Source of the DNA: Brevibacterium sp. UCMA 11754
GTDB lineage: Bacteria; Actinomycetota; Actinomycetes; Actinomycetales; Brevibacteriaceae
Reading direction: 5' to 3'
Assembly (NCBI RefSeq): GCF_021532275.1
Contig: NZ_JACBOT010000021.1
Coordinates: 248,001-312,000, forward strand
DNA: 64,000 nt
Part shown: positions 17,291-26,800 of the stretch, in pieces
How positions within the stretch are numbered: position 1 is the first letter of the stretch
How the letters are laid out: every line of letters starts with the position of its first letter
Notes under the pieces: generated by a model
Databases searched by the model: none
What the model was told of the DNA's origin: nothing
Seen by the model: only the letters and a program-made list of their open reading frames with translations
Position numbers and translations under genes: made by a program

Positions 17291-18658
17291 CTACTTCGCC
17301 ATCTCCGGATTCACCTTATCGGGCGCGGGAGCGGCCTTGAGGATGAGGGTGACGATTCCGGCGGCGACCATGGCGGCGCCGACGACCCACATGCCCGCGT
17401 TCTGGGTTCCCGTGAGCTCCGCGAGTCCGCCGGTGATGTAGGGCGCGAAGAATCCGGCGGAGTTGCCCAGCGAATTGATCAGCGCGAGACCTGCGGCAGC
17501 TCCGGCACCGGCAAGGAAGGTCTGCGGCAGCGGCCAGAAGGTCGGGAGCGCGGCACAGATGGCCATGCAGGTGATGGTCACGGCGATCATCGTGGTGAAT
17601 GGCGAGCTCAGGTACAGAGCGATCGGAATAGTCACTCCGCCGATGAAGAGCGGGATCGCTACGTGCCAGACACGCTCATTGGTCCTGTCGCCGTGACGGG
17701 ACCAGAAGTACATGGCCAGCGCACCGAAGACGTACGGAATCGCGGTGATGAAGCCGATCTCCACGATCGAGTATTCGACGCCGAAGGTCTCCTGGAAGCC
17801 GGAGATGATGGTCGGCAGGAAGAAGCTCATCGCGTAGAGGCCGTAGACCATGCCGAAGTAGACGAAGGACAGCGCCCACACGCGCGGCTGGAGAAGGGAA
17901 CGGCGGACCGGGTAGTGAAAGTTGTCAGCCTTGTCCTTCTCCTCTGCGTCCATCTTCGACTGCAGCCAGTTCCGCTCCTCGGAAGTCAGCCATTTGGCGT
18001 CGCGTGGGTGGTCGGTGAGGTAGAAGATGCACATGATGCCGAGCAGGACCGCAGGCACACCCTCGACGATGAACATGAAGCGCCAGCCGGCGAAGTTCGC
18101 GAAGATCGAGTTGCCGCTCGAGATCAGCCACGAGGACAGTGGGGAGCCGATGACGCTGGACATCGGGATCGCGAGCATGAACAGCGCGGTGGCCCGCGCC
18201 CGCATCGATGATGGGAACCAGTACGTGAGGTAGAGGATGACGCCCGGGAAGAATCCCGCCTCGGCGACTCCGAGGAGGAAGCGCAGGAGATAGAGCCATC
18301 CGTGGCTGGGCACAAACGCCATCGCCGCGGCCACGATGCCCCAACTGATGAGAATGCGCGCGAGCCAGATCCGAGCGCCGAACCTGTGCAGCGCAAGGTT
18401 CGAGGGCACCTCGAGGAGGAGGTAGCCGAAGAAGAAGATGCCCGCCGCGAAACCGAACTGAGTGGCCGTCATCGCGAGGTCTTCGTTCATGCCACCAGGG
18501 CCCGCGATGCCGAGATTGGTGCGGTCGAGATAGTTGATGAAGTACATCGCGATGATAAACGGAATCAGCCGAACCGTGACCTTCCTCAGGGTCCGCTTCT
18601 CCATTGCTGAATCGCTCGGCTGTTGCTGGCTCACAGGTGGGTTCACCTCGGATGACAT
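17291..18658 (-). CDS. MFS transporter, anion:cation symporter type
   Basis: A 455-residue protein with twelve predicted helices. The start reads YFINYLDRTNLGIAGPGGM, a hallmark of the anion:cation symporter subfamily (phthalate, tartrate, galactarate and similar carboxylates). GAGGGAG precedes the ATG by 5 bases. It is the first gene of a two-gene unit with the GlcD-type oxidase, suggesting uptake of the hydroxycarboxylate that the oxidase uses. This is inferred from family and order. Confidence 0.9.
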   Translation of the reverse strand: MSSEVNPPVSQQQPSDSAMEKRTLRKVTVRLIPFIIAMYFINYLDRTNLGIAGPGGMNEDLAMTATQFGFAAGIFFFGYLLLEVPSNLALHRFGARIWLARILISWGIVAAAMAFVPSHGWLYLLRFLLGVAEAGFFPGVILYLTYWFPSSMRARATALFMLAIPMSSVIGSPLSSWLISSGNSIFANFAGWRFMFIVEGVPAVLLGIMCIFYLTDHPRDAKWLTSEERNWLQSKMDAEEKDKADNFHYPVRRSLLQPRVWALSFVYFGMVYGLYAMSFFLPTIISGFQETFGVEYSIVEIGFITAIPYVFGALAMYFWSRHGDRTNERVWHVAIPLFIGGVTIPIALYLSSPFTTMIAVTITCMAICAALPTFWPLPQTFLAGAGAAAGLALINSLGNSAGFFAPYITGGLAELTGTQNAGMWVVGAAMVAAGIVTLILKAAPAPDKVNPEMAK

Positions 18659-18837
18659 GTGATCTCCCTCGATCAGGCTGAAGCCGCGGTGACGGCTCTC
18701 GGCACACTACGTCGAACACATTACGTCAGCTTTCGCTCAGGATCCTAGAGGTCGGTCCCAAAGTACCGAATACCGGGACACAGGTGCTGACGACTGGCGG
18801 GCCTAGGATTGACCCAAGAACCGGAGGAGGACTCACT

Positions 18838-19848
18838 ATGCAGCCGATGACGGAGCTCGCGGCAGAGTCGCTGCGTGACTACTACTTGAAGTTCGCACGC
18901 TATGAGGCGAGCGGCACTTCACCGACCTACGCTGCGTGGGCGCGAGGCGTAGCGGAGGACGAGGAGATCATCGAACTGCTCCTCGAACTTCCCAAGCAGA
19001 AGCGCCAGGCCAACCTTCTGTTCGCTGCTGCCCGCCACCTCGGCGCCGGTGACGACCACCTCATGGCCGACGACCGCGGTTCCGCGAGCCTACGCACCTG
19101 GCTGAAGGAGAACTGGCCGGCTACACGGGCGCTCATGTCTGCGCGGTCGACTCAGACCAATGAAGCCGGACGCTGTGCCGTGATCCTGCCAGCGCTGGCC
19201 CGGATCACCGCGCCCCTGTCGCTCATCGAGGTCGGCGCCTCGGCGGGCCTGTGCCTCTACCCCGATCGTTACAGCTACATGTACACCACAGGGTCAGGGC
19301 CGCTGGCCCTTCACCCCGAGGATGGCCCGAGCACTGTCGAACTCGCCTGCGAAATGACGAATGCAACGCCGCCCAAGCGGATCCCCGAGGTCGCGTGGCG
19401 AGCCGGAATCGATCTCAATCCCATCGACATCGCCGACGATGACCAGCAGGAATGGCTGTGCTCCCTGGTCTGGCCGGAGAACGGACTGCGCCGGGATCGA
19501 CTGACTGCCGCGGCCGCCCTTGTGTCCGCTGACCCGCCGAGGCTGGTGCCGGGCGATCTGCTCGAGACCGTCGAATCCGTGCTGGCCGAGGCTCCCGCGC
19601 AGACGCAGAAAGTCGTATTCCACAGCGCAGTGCTCGCCTATGTCGAACCGGCCGAACGCGAAGGCTTCGCCGCTCTCATGCGATCGCGTGATGATGTCGC
19701 GTGGATCAGCAATGAGGGAGGCGGAGTGCTGCCCGGTATAGGGGCTCAGCTCGACCGCGAACCGGACGGACGATTCGTGCTCGCTGTCAACGGACAGGCG
19801 ATTGCACTGACCGGGCCGCACGGGCAGAGCTTCGAGGGACTGGAATGA
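18838..19848 (+). CDS. DUF2332 domain-containing protein
   Basis: A 336-residue protein recognisable as DUF2332 from its N-terminus (AAWARGVAEDEEIIELLLELP...QANLLFAAARHLG) and from a central LIEVGASAGLCL segment that resembles a nucleotide or SAM-binding loop. ATG at 18838 follows a GGAGGAGG run; an upstream start at 18784 would add 18 unlike residues. The family is common in Actinobacteria and its function is not known. The LIEVGASAGL motif makes a methyltransferase-like fold possible. It converges on a PucR regulator. Confidence 0.85.
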   Translation: MQPMTELAAESLRDYYLKFARYEASGTSPTYAAWARGVAEDEEIIELLLELPKQKRQANLLFAAARHLGAGDDHLMADDRGSASLRTWLKENWPATRALMSARSTQTNEAGRCAVILPALARITAPLSLIEVGASAGLCLYPDRYSYMYTTGSGPLALHPEDGPSTVELACEMTNATPPKRIPEVAWRAGIDLNPIDIADDDQQEWLCSLVWPENGLRRDRLTAAAALVSADPPRLVPGDLLETVESVLAEAPAQTQKVVFHSAVLAYVEPAEREGFAALMRSRDDVAWISNEGGGVLPGIGAQLDREPDGRFVLAVNGQAIALTGPHGQSFEGLE

Positions 19849-19860
19849 CGAAGTTGTCCG

Positions 19861-21111
19861 TCAGGCAATCGAAGAGCTGGCCGTATACAGCTTGCACATC
19901 CGCAGTGAAAACACCGCGCTGACGAGCTCTGCTACGCACAGCGGATCTTTCAGCGAGCGTCCCGTGAGTTCGTGCACACGGCGGAGTCGATAGCGGACAG
20001 TGTTGGAGTGGCAGTACAGCTGCTCGGCGGCGCGCTCGGCCGAGCCCTCATTGTCGAAATAGGCAACGAGCGTGTCGAGCATCATGGACCGGTCCGCGGC
20101 AGGCAGTTCCAAAACCCCACTGAGCACCTCATAGGCCAGCCGGCGGCCCTCGTTCGGCTCACAGGCGAGGAGCGCGGCCAAAGGACTCGAATTGAACTCA
20201 CGCACCTCTGTCTGACCTGGTCGCAATGTCGACAGAGCTGTACGTGCCAGCTGCAGAGCACGCGGCGTCTCAGGCAACGCCCTGTATGGCGGGCTCACTC
20301 CTGCACGTACCGCAATGCTTGTCAGAACACCCAGGGCGGCTTCGTGCTGCTCGGAGTGCAGTGACACAATCCCGAGCTGCAGCGTCGGCGTCAGCTGCCA
20401 CCCAGAGACAATGCCCTGGTCCGCAAGCTTCCGTTCCACGTCGGCCAGATCTCCGCCTGCCTGGTTACGTTTGTCGACGGCAACCACGATGAGATCCGCG
20501 CCCGGGGCCAGGCCGAGCAATGTGGCCATCTCCCAGGAGCTGCAATCCGGACTCGGCCGTCCTGCGAGCAGCGACTCGACCAGAGCCGAGCGTCGGCGCC
20601 CCTCTTCGGCAAGAAGCTCAGCCGACGCCGCCCGATAGGAAGCAGTCAACGCCGATGCGTGCGCATCCGCGACTGACCACAACCGAGTTGCCACCGCGAA
20701 AATGGCTTCCGGGGCTTCACAATCGCCACCAGGCCTCGCCGCCTCGACCAACGCGTCCCACAGAACGCCGAAACTCAGATGGTTCGCCTGCAGGATCTCG
20801 GCCAGAGGGACCCCCTGCTGGGCCCGACGTCTGCCCGTCTCATGGGGTGCCGTCATCTGCAACGCATCGTGACATTGGTTCATCGCGTTGACCGCGGCCC
20901 TCAGGTTGTCCTCGATCGATCTATGAAGGTCCTTCTGAAGAAGCGGATCTGCGCGCTCGTAAAGCGGAATTCGCTCGAGAATCATGTCGTGGGCATCCCT
21001 GACAATGCGCGGCATCTGAGAACCAGCCCAATACACGAGTTGATCGGCATCCGACATCGTCAGCGTTCCCGCTGGCCGGCTCATCTCTGAAAGGTGCAAC
21101 CCTGTACCCAT
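19861..21111 (-). CDS. PucR/CdaR-type helix-turn-helix regulator
   Basis: A 416-residue regulator. The C-terminal HTH_30 domain (DTLVAYFDNEGSAERAAEQL then HSNTVRYRLRRVHELTG) is typical of PucR/CdaR activators of purine or sugar-diacid use. The rest is a helical sensor region followed by a GGDEF-like fold. GAGG lies 7 bases before the ATG. It is convergent with the DUF2332 gene and divergent from the cell-surface gene downstream across a long gap, and no obvious catabolic target lies next to it. Confidence 0.87.
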   Translation of the reverse strand: MGTGLHLSEMSRPAGTLTMSDADQLVYWAGSQMPRIVRDAHDMILERIPLYERADPLLQKDLHRSIEDNLRAAVNAMNQCHDALQMTAPHETGRRRAQQGVPLAEILQANHLSFGVLWDALVEAARPGGDCEAPEAIFAVATRLWSVADAHASALTASYRAASAELLAEEGRRRSALVESLLAGRPSPDCSSWEMATLLGLAPGADLIVVAVDKRNQAGGDLADVERKLADQGIVSGWQLTPTLQLGIVSLHSEQHEAALGVLTSIAVRAGVSPPYRALPETPRALQLARTALSTLRPGQTEVREFNSSPLAALLACEPNEGRRLAYEVLSGVLELPAADRSMMLDTLVAYFDNEGSAERAAEQLYCHSNTVRYRLRRVHELTGRSLKDPLCVAELVSAVFSLRMCKLYTASSSIA

Positions 21112-21555
21112 TCCTCAACCTCGCGTCCAACCGATGTGTACCGATAGTACAAGTTTCAAGCTAGTCATGCACGCATGATCTCTGGTTACCGTCATTTTCG
21201 ACCCAAGGACAATTCACCTTGATTTCCCCTGGAAAAACGCCGTTATCTGTGTACGTACTTTCCGTGGCGGAGAATACACCGGAAGGACGGTCACGAAAAC
21301 AACTCGCTTCAGGTGAATAGATCAATGAAGAAGATCAACTATGACGCAGAACCTGAGATCTCCTGTCGCTATCCGGCAATTGTTGCACATCACAACCAGG
21401 CTTGTTCTTCTTGTCAAAGTTGAATGGAACTCTCAAAATCTATGGACACGGCCTGAGCGTTTCGGAAGTATGTCCTGTGGGTAACGCTCGTTGGTGCATA
21501 TGCCGACATCTGAGGGAGCGGTCCAAACAACGAGCGGTACTTTGGAGGTAAATTC
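21112..21555. other. 444-base intergenic region
   Basis: This gap is less GC-rich than its flanks and separates the PucR gene from the surface-protein gene. It must hold the promoters of both. A TTGTCA at about 21411 could be a -35, but no convincing -10 follows. One short reading frame with a fair ribosome site is listed separately. No tRNA, hairpin terminator or repeat was seen. Confidence 0.4.
21325..21423 (+). CDS. possible 32-residue small protein
   Basis: ATG with AGGTGA about 10 bases upstream opens a 32-codon frame beginning MKKINYD and ending with CSSCQS, thus a CxxC motif and three Cys in total. It ends 132 bases before the surface-protein gene. It could be a small Cys protein, a leader peptide or chance. 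There is no homology evidence. Confidence 0.25.
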   Translation: MKKINYDAEPEISCRYPAIVAHHNQACSSCQS

Positions 21556-23199
21556 GTGTCTCACCACGTGCAATCACGTCCCCACGATGGTCATCGAAAG
21601 AGAAAGACGGCCCTCAGGCGAATTCTGCCTGGCCTGGCTGTCGGAGTCGCGGGAACATTGTTGGCATCGACCGCGGTATCGGCACAGGACGTCAAAGCCG
21701 ATGAGCCGACGGAAGCCGGAGCCAGTGTCGCAGGCATGACTCTAGACTCGAAGGAACTTGTCTCACTGGGTAAGTCCAAGGCCGCATCCGAATCGGATCC
21801 GGGCCCGAACCGCGAAGCCTTCAACGGCGCCATCGGCGCCGACGAGGTCGTCGATTTCGGTGCGGGCTACGAGATCCCGCTCGATGATTTCCTCAGCTTC
21901 GGTGAAGCCGGCGCCATCCACAGCGAATCCACCGCTGCCGACTCCAAGAACGGCAAGTCCGTCACCGGAATCGTCGGCGCCGACGGTGGACTCACGCTCG
22001 ACGGCAAAGACAGCGACTTCGGCACCGCGAGCGTCGACCTCCTTTCGCTGGTCGATGCCACCGGAAAGTCTGATGTCACCGACGGACTCATCGACCAGGC
22101 AGACCTGAACTTCGGTCTCGGCGGCGCCTGGGTCGAAGCAGTTGACGGCGAGCTCCAGGATCCAGACGGTGTGGGCGGATACGGACAGTACCGCGTCGGT
22201 GACGCAAAGCTCAACCTCCACTCCCCCGCCATCGAAGATGCCGGCGACGGAGTGTCGGACGCTGCAGGTCAGATGGAAGACGAAGTGGCCGACAAGGTCA
22301 ACGACGCGCTCGGACTCGGCAAAGCCCTCCCGGGAATGAAGGTCGACACGACCGTCACCTCCAACATCGAGGAAGACGTTCTCGATGCGATCCTGCGTGA
22401 ACCGATCAAGACCGATGACGGACTCGCCACGATCGACCTTGGAAAAGGCTCGGTGGAGGTCGACCTCGCCCGCCTCGGCGGCAACGACGACGGCGTGACC
22501 GATCGTCCGGTCGGAATCAACAACCAGGACCCGAACTCCGAGCTGATCGACGATGAGACATACCCGCTCATCGCCAGCAGCATCCACGACGCCATTGAGA
22601 AGGTCATCGACGTCGCAGTGGACACAGCGATCGAATCGCTGCGCAGCGCGAAAGTCAACGTTGATATCACCGCCCTCGATGGAACCACCGCCGGATGGGA
22701 CATGGACCTCACCGGAAAGGTCAGCAACTACGACTGCAAACCTTCGGGTGCAACGGGATCGGTGTCCTGCACAACGATCGACGCCGTGATGAACTCGATG
22801 AAGACCGTCACAGGCCCGATCTATGACAAACTCTCGGACCCATCAGGCCTGCTGTACAAGGCGTTCACCACGATCAAGACCGACATGATGACAGTCCCGA
22901 TCCGCGCGGCGGTTGATCCATTCCTCGAGCTGCTGGCAGATAACCTCGTTTCGCTGCAGATCAACCACCAGGAGACGACTGAGTGCAAGACCGCGGACGG
23001 TGAAAAGGTCGTCAGCGGCGTGGACGTCTCCGCCCTGAGCCTCGGCGTTGCCGGTGGCAAGTCACGGATGGGCTTCGGCAACGCCGGAGTCCGCACCGAC
23101 CCTTGTGGCGAGTCAGCTGACGCCGTCAAGCCGGGACCGGTCGAGCCGCACAGCGACAGGTCGATGTTCGACCCACGCAATCTGTTCCCTGGCTTGTGA
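21556..23199 (+). CDS. secreted choice-of-anchor-G-like surface protein
   Basis: A 547-residue secreted protein. GTG at 21556 has GGAGG 7 bases upstream. The N-terminus has a basic region (HRKRKTALRR), a hydrophobic core and an AQA-like cleavage region near residue 43. The rest is acidic and rich in Gly/Asp/Ser, built of beta-type segments, with two Cys pairs (CKPSG...SCTT and CKTADG...DPCG). The layout fits the choice-of-anchor G family seen in Micrococcales. No C-terminal membrane helix or LPxTG signal is present, as it ends NLFPGL, so wall attachment, if any, is by another route. A strong terminator lies 110 bases downstream. Confidence 0.72.
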   Translation: MSHHVQSRPHDGHRKRKTALRRILPGLAVGVAGTLLASTAVSAQDVKADEPTEAGASVAGMTLDSKELVSLGKSKAASESDPGPNREAFNGAIGADEVVDFGAGYEIPLDDFLSFGEAGAIHSESTAADSKNGKSVTGIVGADGGLTLDGKDSDFGTASVDLLSLVDATGKSDVTDGLIDQADLNFGLGGAWVEAVDGELQDPDGVGGYGQYRVGDAKLNLHSPAIEDAGDGVSDAAGQMEDEVADKVNDALGLGKALPGMKVDTTVTSNIEEDVLDAILREPIKTDDGLATIDLGKGSVEVDLARLGGNDDGVTDRPVGINNQDPNSELIDDETYPLIASSIHDAIEKVIDVAVDTAIESLRSAKVNVDITALDGTTAGWDMDLTGKVSNYDCKPSGATGSVSCTTIDAVMNSMKTVTGPIYDKLSDPSGLLYKAFTTIKTDMMTVPIRAAVDPFLELLADNLVSLQINHQETTECKTADGEKVVSGVDVSALSLGVAGGKSRMGFGNAGVRTDPCGESADAVKPGPVEPHSDRSMFDPRNLFPGL

Positions 23200-23309
23200 G
23201 ACTTCTGACAGCTGCTGATCGCGATGCCAGCCATCGCAGTCGACAAAGATGCAGCACACGCGTTCACGAACACAGCGAATGCATGACGCTCATCGCAAGA
23301 TGAGCACCC

Positions 23310-23346
23310 GAGTGGTGGCGACACATTTCATGTGCCGCCACCACTC
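23310..23346 (+). terminator. hairpin terminator between the surface-protein and amine-oxidase-like genes
   Basis: 17-base arms with a single mismatch (GAGTGGTGGCG then A then CACAT, and the complement) close a TTC loop. A T-containing stretch follows (CCATTTGTCC). It ends the upstream gene and isolates the next one, which starts 45 bases later. Confidence 0.75.
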
Positions 23347-23391
23347 CCATTTGTCCATCAGATACCGCCGGGAAAGACGAGCTGAACAACC

Positions 23392-24759
23392 TTGAGCAGA
23401 CATGCCTACACGTACCGACGACTGTTGCAGATCGTGGCAGGAGGACTATGTCTCATCCTCTTCGTCTCGGCGTGCACTCGAGGTGACACCTCACCCAAAG
23501 ATGCGAAGACCGCGGATTCCTCTGCAGTCGCCTCCAGCAGCTGCAAAAAGCCCGCGAAGAAGGTCTCGCAGACCCTATCCAGTGGAGCGACCTGGACGAT
23601 GTGCTGGGGCGTCCATCCCGATTTCGGCCTCAGTCTCTCCGAAGTCTTCATCGCGCCCCCCGGCAAGGACCCGATCAGAATCATCGATTCCGCCTCCATC
23701 GCTCAACTGGAAGTCCCGTACGACACCGGAAAGCGCAATACATCGGATATCACTGCGGCCGGCTTCGGCGGCCGCAAGATGAAGACGCTGAAGGCCGATG
23801 CCTGTGCGGGAGACCTGAACTCGATGGAGATCCCGAAGATCGGCGACGGCAAGTACGGAGAAAGCGAGACACGCAATGTCCTGTGCACCGAGGTCATCGA
23901 CAACGGACTCGCCTATCATTCGAGTGATCTCGTAGCACCAGCCTCCGACCGGAAGAACGCCTTGCGACTGTCGACGGTTTCGCGGGTGGGCTGGTACGAG
24001 TACGTCTCTCAGTACACATTCGGCTCGGATGGATCCATCGACGTGCAGCTCGGGGCAACCGGCGACCTCTCGCCTGCCGACTACACGGACAAGGACCACG
24101 GTTGGGACGTCGGAGACGATGAACATGCGGCAAGTCATTCGCATAACGCCGTCTGGAAGGTCCGCTGGGGTCTCGGAGGCGAAGGCGGAATGAAGGCGCA
24201 GCAGTTCGACGCCACGCCGACGGGCGAATCCGGACCGGAATCACCGATCATGACCGGAACGCTCAAGAATATCGAGCACCCGGCTCTCGCACGATGGAAG
24301 GACCGCCGTTGGTGGCGAGTCCTCAACCCCGATGTACTCAACGACGACGGCCATCCCATCTCCTATGAGATCGATACCGGAAAGTCGGACTCGTTCGAGT
24401 TCGTCGATGACGTCGAACATGCCCACTCCCACGCGGAAGAGCCCGGGTACGACGTCGGGTTCACGAACTTCAACGAATGCGAACAGTATGCGACGAACAA
24501 TCGAGGCGATTGCGGCCGTGGCGTCCCTGAGTTCGTCGATGACGGCAAGGGTCAGAAGCTCGACGACGTCGTGTCGTGGGTCGCTGTCGGGTTCCATCAT
24601 GTCCCCCGCGATGAAGAGCAGTCGCCCATGGAGATGCACTGGCAGGGGTTCAAACTGCTCCCTCGTGATCTCACCGCGCAACGATTCGACATTCCCGAAG
24701 GGCATGAAGAAGTGAATGGTGTTCCCGACTCCGAATGGAATCAGGAACCGACGAATTGA
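23392..24759 (+). CDS. lipoprotein with copper amine oxidase catalytic domain (minimal form)
   Basis: A 455-residue lipoprotein (TTG start; lipobox FVSAC at C28) that aligns by eye with the C-terminal catalytic domain of copper amine oxidases, which oxidise amines to aldehydes with H2O2 release. Landmarks fall in order and at the right spacing: catalytic-base-like D111 in YDTG, the disulfide pair C138/C165, the TPQ-type tyrosine Y202 in WYEY, the copper ligands H249-S-H251, and a third histidine at H402 or H403 in FHHVPR. After this comes MEMHWQGFKLLPRD, equivalent to the family's GFxLxP end. The N2 and N3 domains of classical enzymes are missing. The TPQ motif has Trp where Asn is usual, so activity is uncertain. 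Confidence 0.7.
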   Translation: MSRHAYTYRRLLQIVAGGLCLILFVSACTRGDTSPKDAKTADSSAVASSSCKKPAKKVSQTLSSGATWTMCWGVHPDFGLSLSEVFIAPPGKDPIRIIDSASIAQLEVPYDTGKRNTSDITAAGFGGRKMKTLKADACAGDLNSMEIPKIGDGKYGESETRNVLCTEVIDNGLAYHSSDLVAPASDRKNALRLSTVSRVGWYEYVSQYTFGSDGSIDVQLGATGDLSPADYTDKDHGWDVGDDEHAASHSHNAVWKVRWGLGGEGGMKAQQFDATPTGESGPESPIMTGTLKNIEHPALARWKDRRWWRVLNPDVLNDDGHPISYEIDTGKSDSFEFVDDVEHAHSHAEEPGYDVGFTNFNECEQYATNNRGDCGRGVPEFVDDGKGQKLDDVVSWVAVGFHHVPRDEEQSPMEMHWQGFKLLPRDLTAQRFDIPEGHEEVNGVPDSEWNQEPTN

Positions 24760-24949
24760 TTAGCTACTGTTTAGTAGGTAATGGAGAATTTGCCGCTTGG
24801 GGCCTGGTGAATTGGCCGGGGGAAATCGTCTTGAGGGACGAGATTAGTATTGCGCGGGAATTGCGTTACAAGGTAGGCTGATTTTGCTGACTTAGCATAT
24901 TAGCTACTTGGCAATCGCATGAAAGTACCTCAGAGCGGAAATGCGATAA

Positions 24950-24985
24950 CTCCTGAGCGCACGCAGCTTCCCGTGCGCTCAGGAG
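24950..24985. terminator. bidirectional hairpin terminator
   Basis: A perfect 14-bp stem (CTCCTGAGCGCACG with its complement) and an 8-base loop lie between the convergent amine-oxidase-like and sulP genes. T-runs on either side are weak, so its strength is uncertain. Confidence 0.65.
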
Positions 24986-25040
24986 TCATAATGTTTATCA
25001 ACTACATCAGATTTACACTGATAATGTGGCATGGCCAGAA

Positions 25041-26564
25041 CTACGAAAGACCCTGACCGCCGAGGCGGGCCCGCATTCTGGCACTGGCATCGTTGAGTCC
25101 CACAATCTCTACGTGCTTTCCATAGTGCTCGTACTTGTCGGTCACAGAGTCCAATGCGGCGATCGTCGAAGCATCCCAGAGATGGGACTGGTGCATGTCG
25201 ATAACGACGTACTCAGGGTCTTCGGCGTAGTCGAACATCGTGTACAGGTCGTTGGAGGATGCAAAGAACAGTTCACCGTTGACGGTGTAGCGGGCACTCG
25301 GACGTCCGTCAGATTCCACGATCTCACGGTTGACGCTGACGAAGTGCGCCACCCGATTGGCGAAGGCGACCATGGCCACGAGCACGCCGAGAATCACTCC
25401 GATCGCCAGGTTGTTCGTCCATACAGTCGCAACGACGGTGACCACCATGACGGTGGTCTCTGACTTCGGCATCCGCTTGAGAGTGCTGGGGCGGATGGAG
25501 TGCCAGTCGAAGGTCGCCCAGCACACGAAGATCATGACCGCCACCAGTGCGGCCATGGGGATCAGCGCAACGATGTCGCCGAGGACGACGACGAGGATGA
25601 GCAGGAAGACACCGGCGCAGAACGTCGAGATCCGTGTCCGAGCCCCCGAGGCACGCACGTTGATCATGGTCTGACCGATCATCGCGCAGCCGCCCATGCC
25701 GCCGAAGAACCCGGTGGCGATGTTGGCCACGCCCTGCGCCCAGGACTCTCGAGTCTTGTTCGAACGGGTATCGGTGACATCGTCGACGAGTTTGGCCGTC
25801 ATCAGTGATTCGAGCAGACCGACCAAGGCCATCGCCACCGCGTAGGGGGCGATGATCTTCAGCGTCTCAAGTGTCAGCGGCACCTGCGGAACAAGGAGGG
25901 TCGGCAGCGATTCAGGCAGTTGGCCCTTGTCACCCACATTGGGAACATCCCAGGCCAAGACCACGACGAGAAGGGTCAGGACGACGATGGCGACCAGGGG
26001 CGCCGGCACGATGGACGTGAACTTCGGGAGGACGAAGACGATGATGAGGCCGAGCAGGCACAGTGGGTAGACCAGCCACGGGACGTCGAAGAGTTCGGGT
26101 ACCTGGGCCATGAAGATGAGAATGGCCAGGGCGTTGACGAATCCGACCATGACTTGTCGCGGGATGAATCGCATGAGGCGGGCGACCCCGACAAGTGCCA
26201 GAATCACCTGGATCAGACCTGCCAGGATGACGGTGGCGATGAAGTAGTCGGTGCCGTGCGAGGCCACCAAGGGTGCGATGACGAGCGCCACTGCACCGGT
26301 CGCCGCGGAGATCATTGCCGGGCGTCCGCCGAGGATCGCCACGGTCACGGCCATCGTGAATGACGCGAAGAGTCCGACGCGCGGGTCCACACCGGCGATG
26401 ACGGAGAAGGCGATCGCTTCGGGGATGAGCGCCAGTCCGACTACAAGCCCGCCCAGAATCTCGGTCTTGAGCCAACCGGGCCGCTTCAGCGTCCGGAGCA
26501 CACTTTGGCGCTCCTCCGGTGTCGGAGTATGCCGTGCACTGTCTGGGGGCAGGGTGGTGGACAC
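25041..26564 (-). CDS. SulP-family anion permease with STAS domain
   Basis: A 507-residue membrane protein of the SulP family (sulfate, bicarbonate or dicarboxylate transport). The core of about 12-14 helices holds [23 protein letters not shown] and [16 protein letters not shown], both family landmarks. The C-terminal STAS domain (about residues 400-500) ends with [17 protein letters not shown]. The GTG start has AGGAG 6 bases upstream. It is divergent from a MerR regulator, and its promoter carries a MerR-like dyad, so regulated expression is likely. The substrate is not evident. Confidence 0.92.
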   Translation of the reverse strand: MSTTLPPDSARHTPTPEERQSVLRTLKRPGWLKTEILGGLVVGLALIPEAIAFSVIAGVDPRVGLFASFTMAVTVAILGGRPAMISAATGAVALVIAPLVASHGTDYFIATVILAGLIQVILALVGVARLMRFIPRQVMVGFVNALAILIFMAQVPELFDVPWLVYPLCLLGLIIVFVLPKFTSIVPAPLVAIVVLTLLVVVLAWDVPNVGDKGQLPESLPTLLVPQVPLTLETLKIIAPYAVAMALVGLLESLMTAKLVDDVTDTRSNKTRESWAQGVANIATGFFGGMGGCAMIGQTMINVRASGARTRISTFCAGVFLLILVVVLGDIVALIPMAALVAVMIFVCWATFDWHSIRPSTLKRMPKSETTVMVVTVVATVWTNNLAIGVILGVLVAMVAFANRVAHFVSVNREIVESDGRPSARYTVNGELFFASSNDLYTMFDYAEDPEYVVIDMHQSHLWDASTIAALDSVTDKYEHYGKHVEIVGLNDASARMRARLGGQGLS

Positions 26565-26650
26565 AGGGGGCTCCTACAGGCAGGAAGAAGACGGGAAATG
26601 AGTTGGCACCGGGAGTCGTCACGAACCTTCACGGCACGTCAGAGTTCGGA

Positions 26651-26683
26651 ACCAACATTAACGTTGCGTTAAGGTTGGTGCAA
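26651..26683 (-). promoter_or_regulatory. sulP promoter carrying a MerR-type dyad
   Basis: On the minus strand TTGCAC (26683-26678), a 17-base spacer and TAATGT (26660-26655) form a promoter pointing at sulP. The dyad 26651-26663 / 26667-26679, with 12 of 13 arm bases matching around TTG, lies on it and spans the spacer and -10. Dyads placed between -35 and -10 are the hallmark of MerR-regulated promoters. Confidence 0.65.
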
Positions 26684-26800
26684 ACCAGTTCCTGCGGCTG
26701 GCACGGGACTGGAGCGAGACCACAGCGGGACCGCAGCGAGAACACGGCGAGTCTGGCACAAGTCAGCAGCGAGACCGGAGGCGACGAAAGGGTGCACGGC

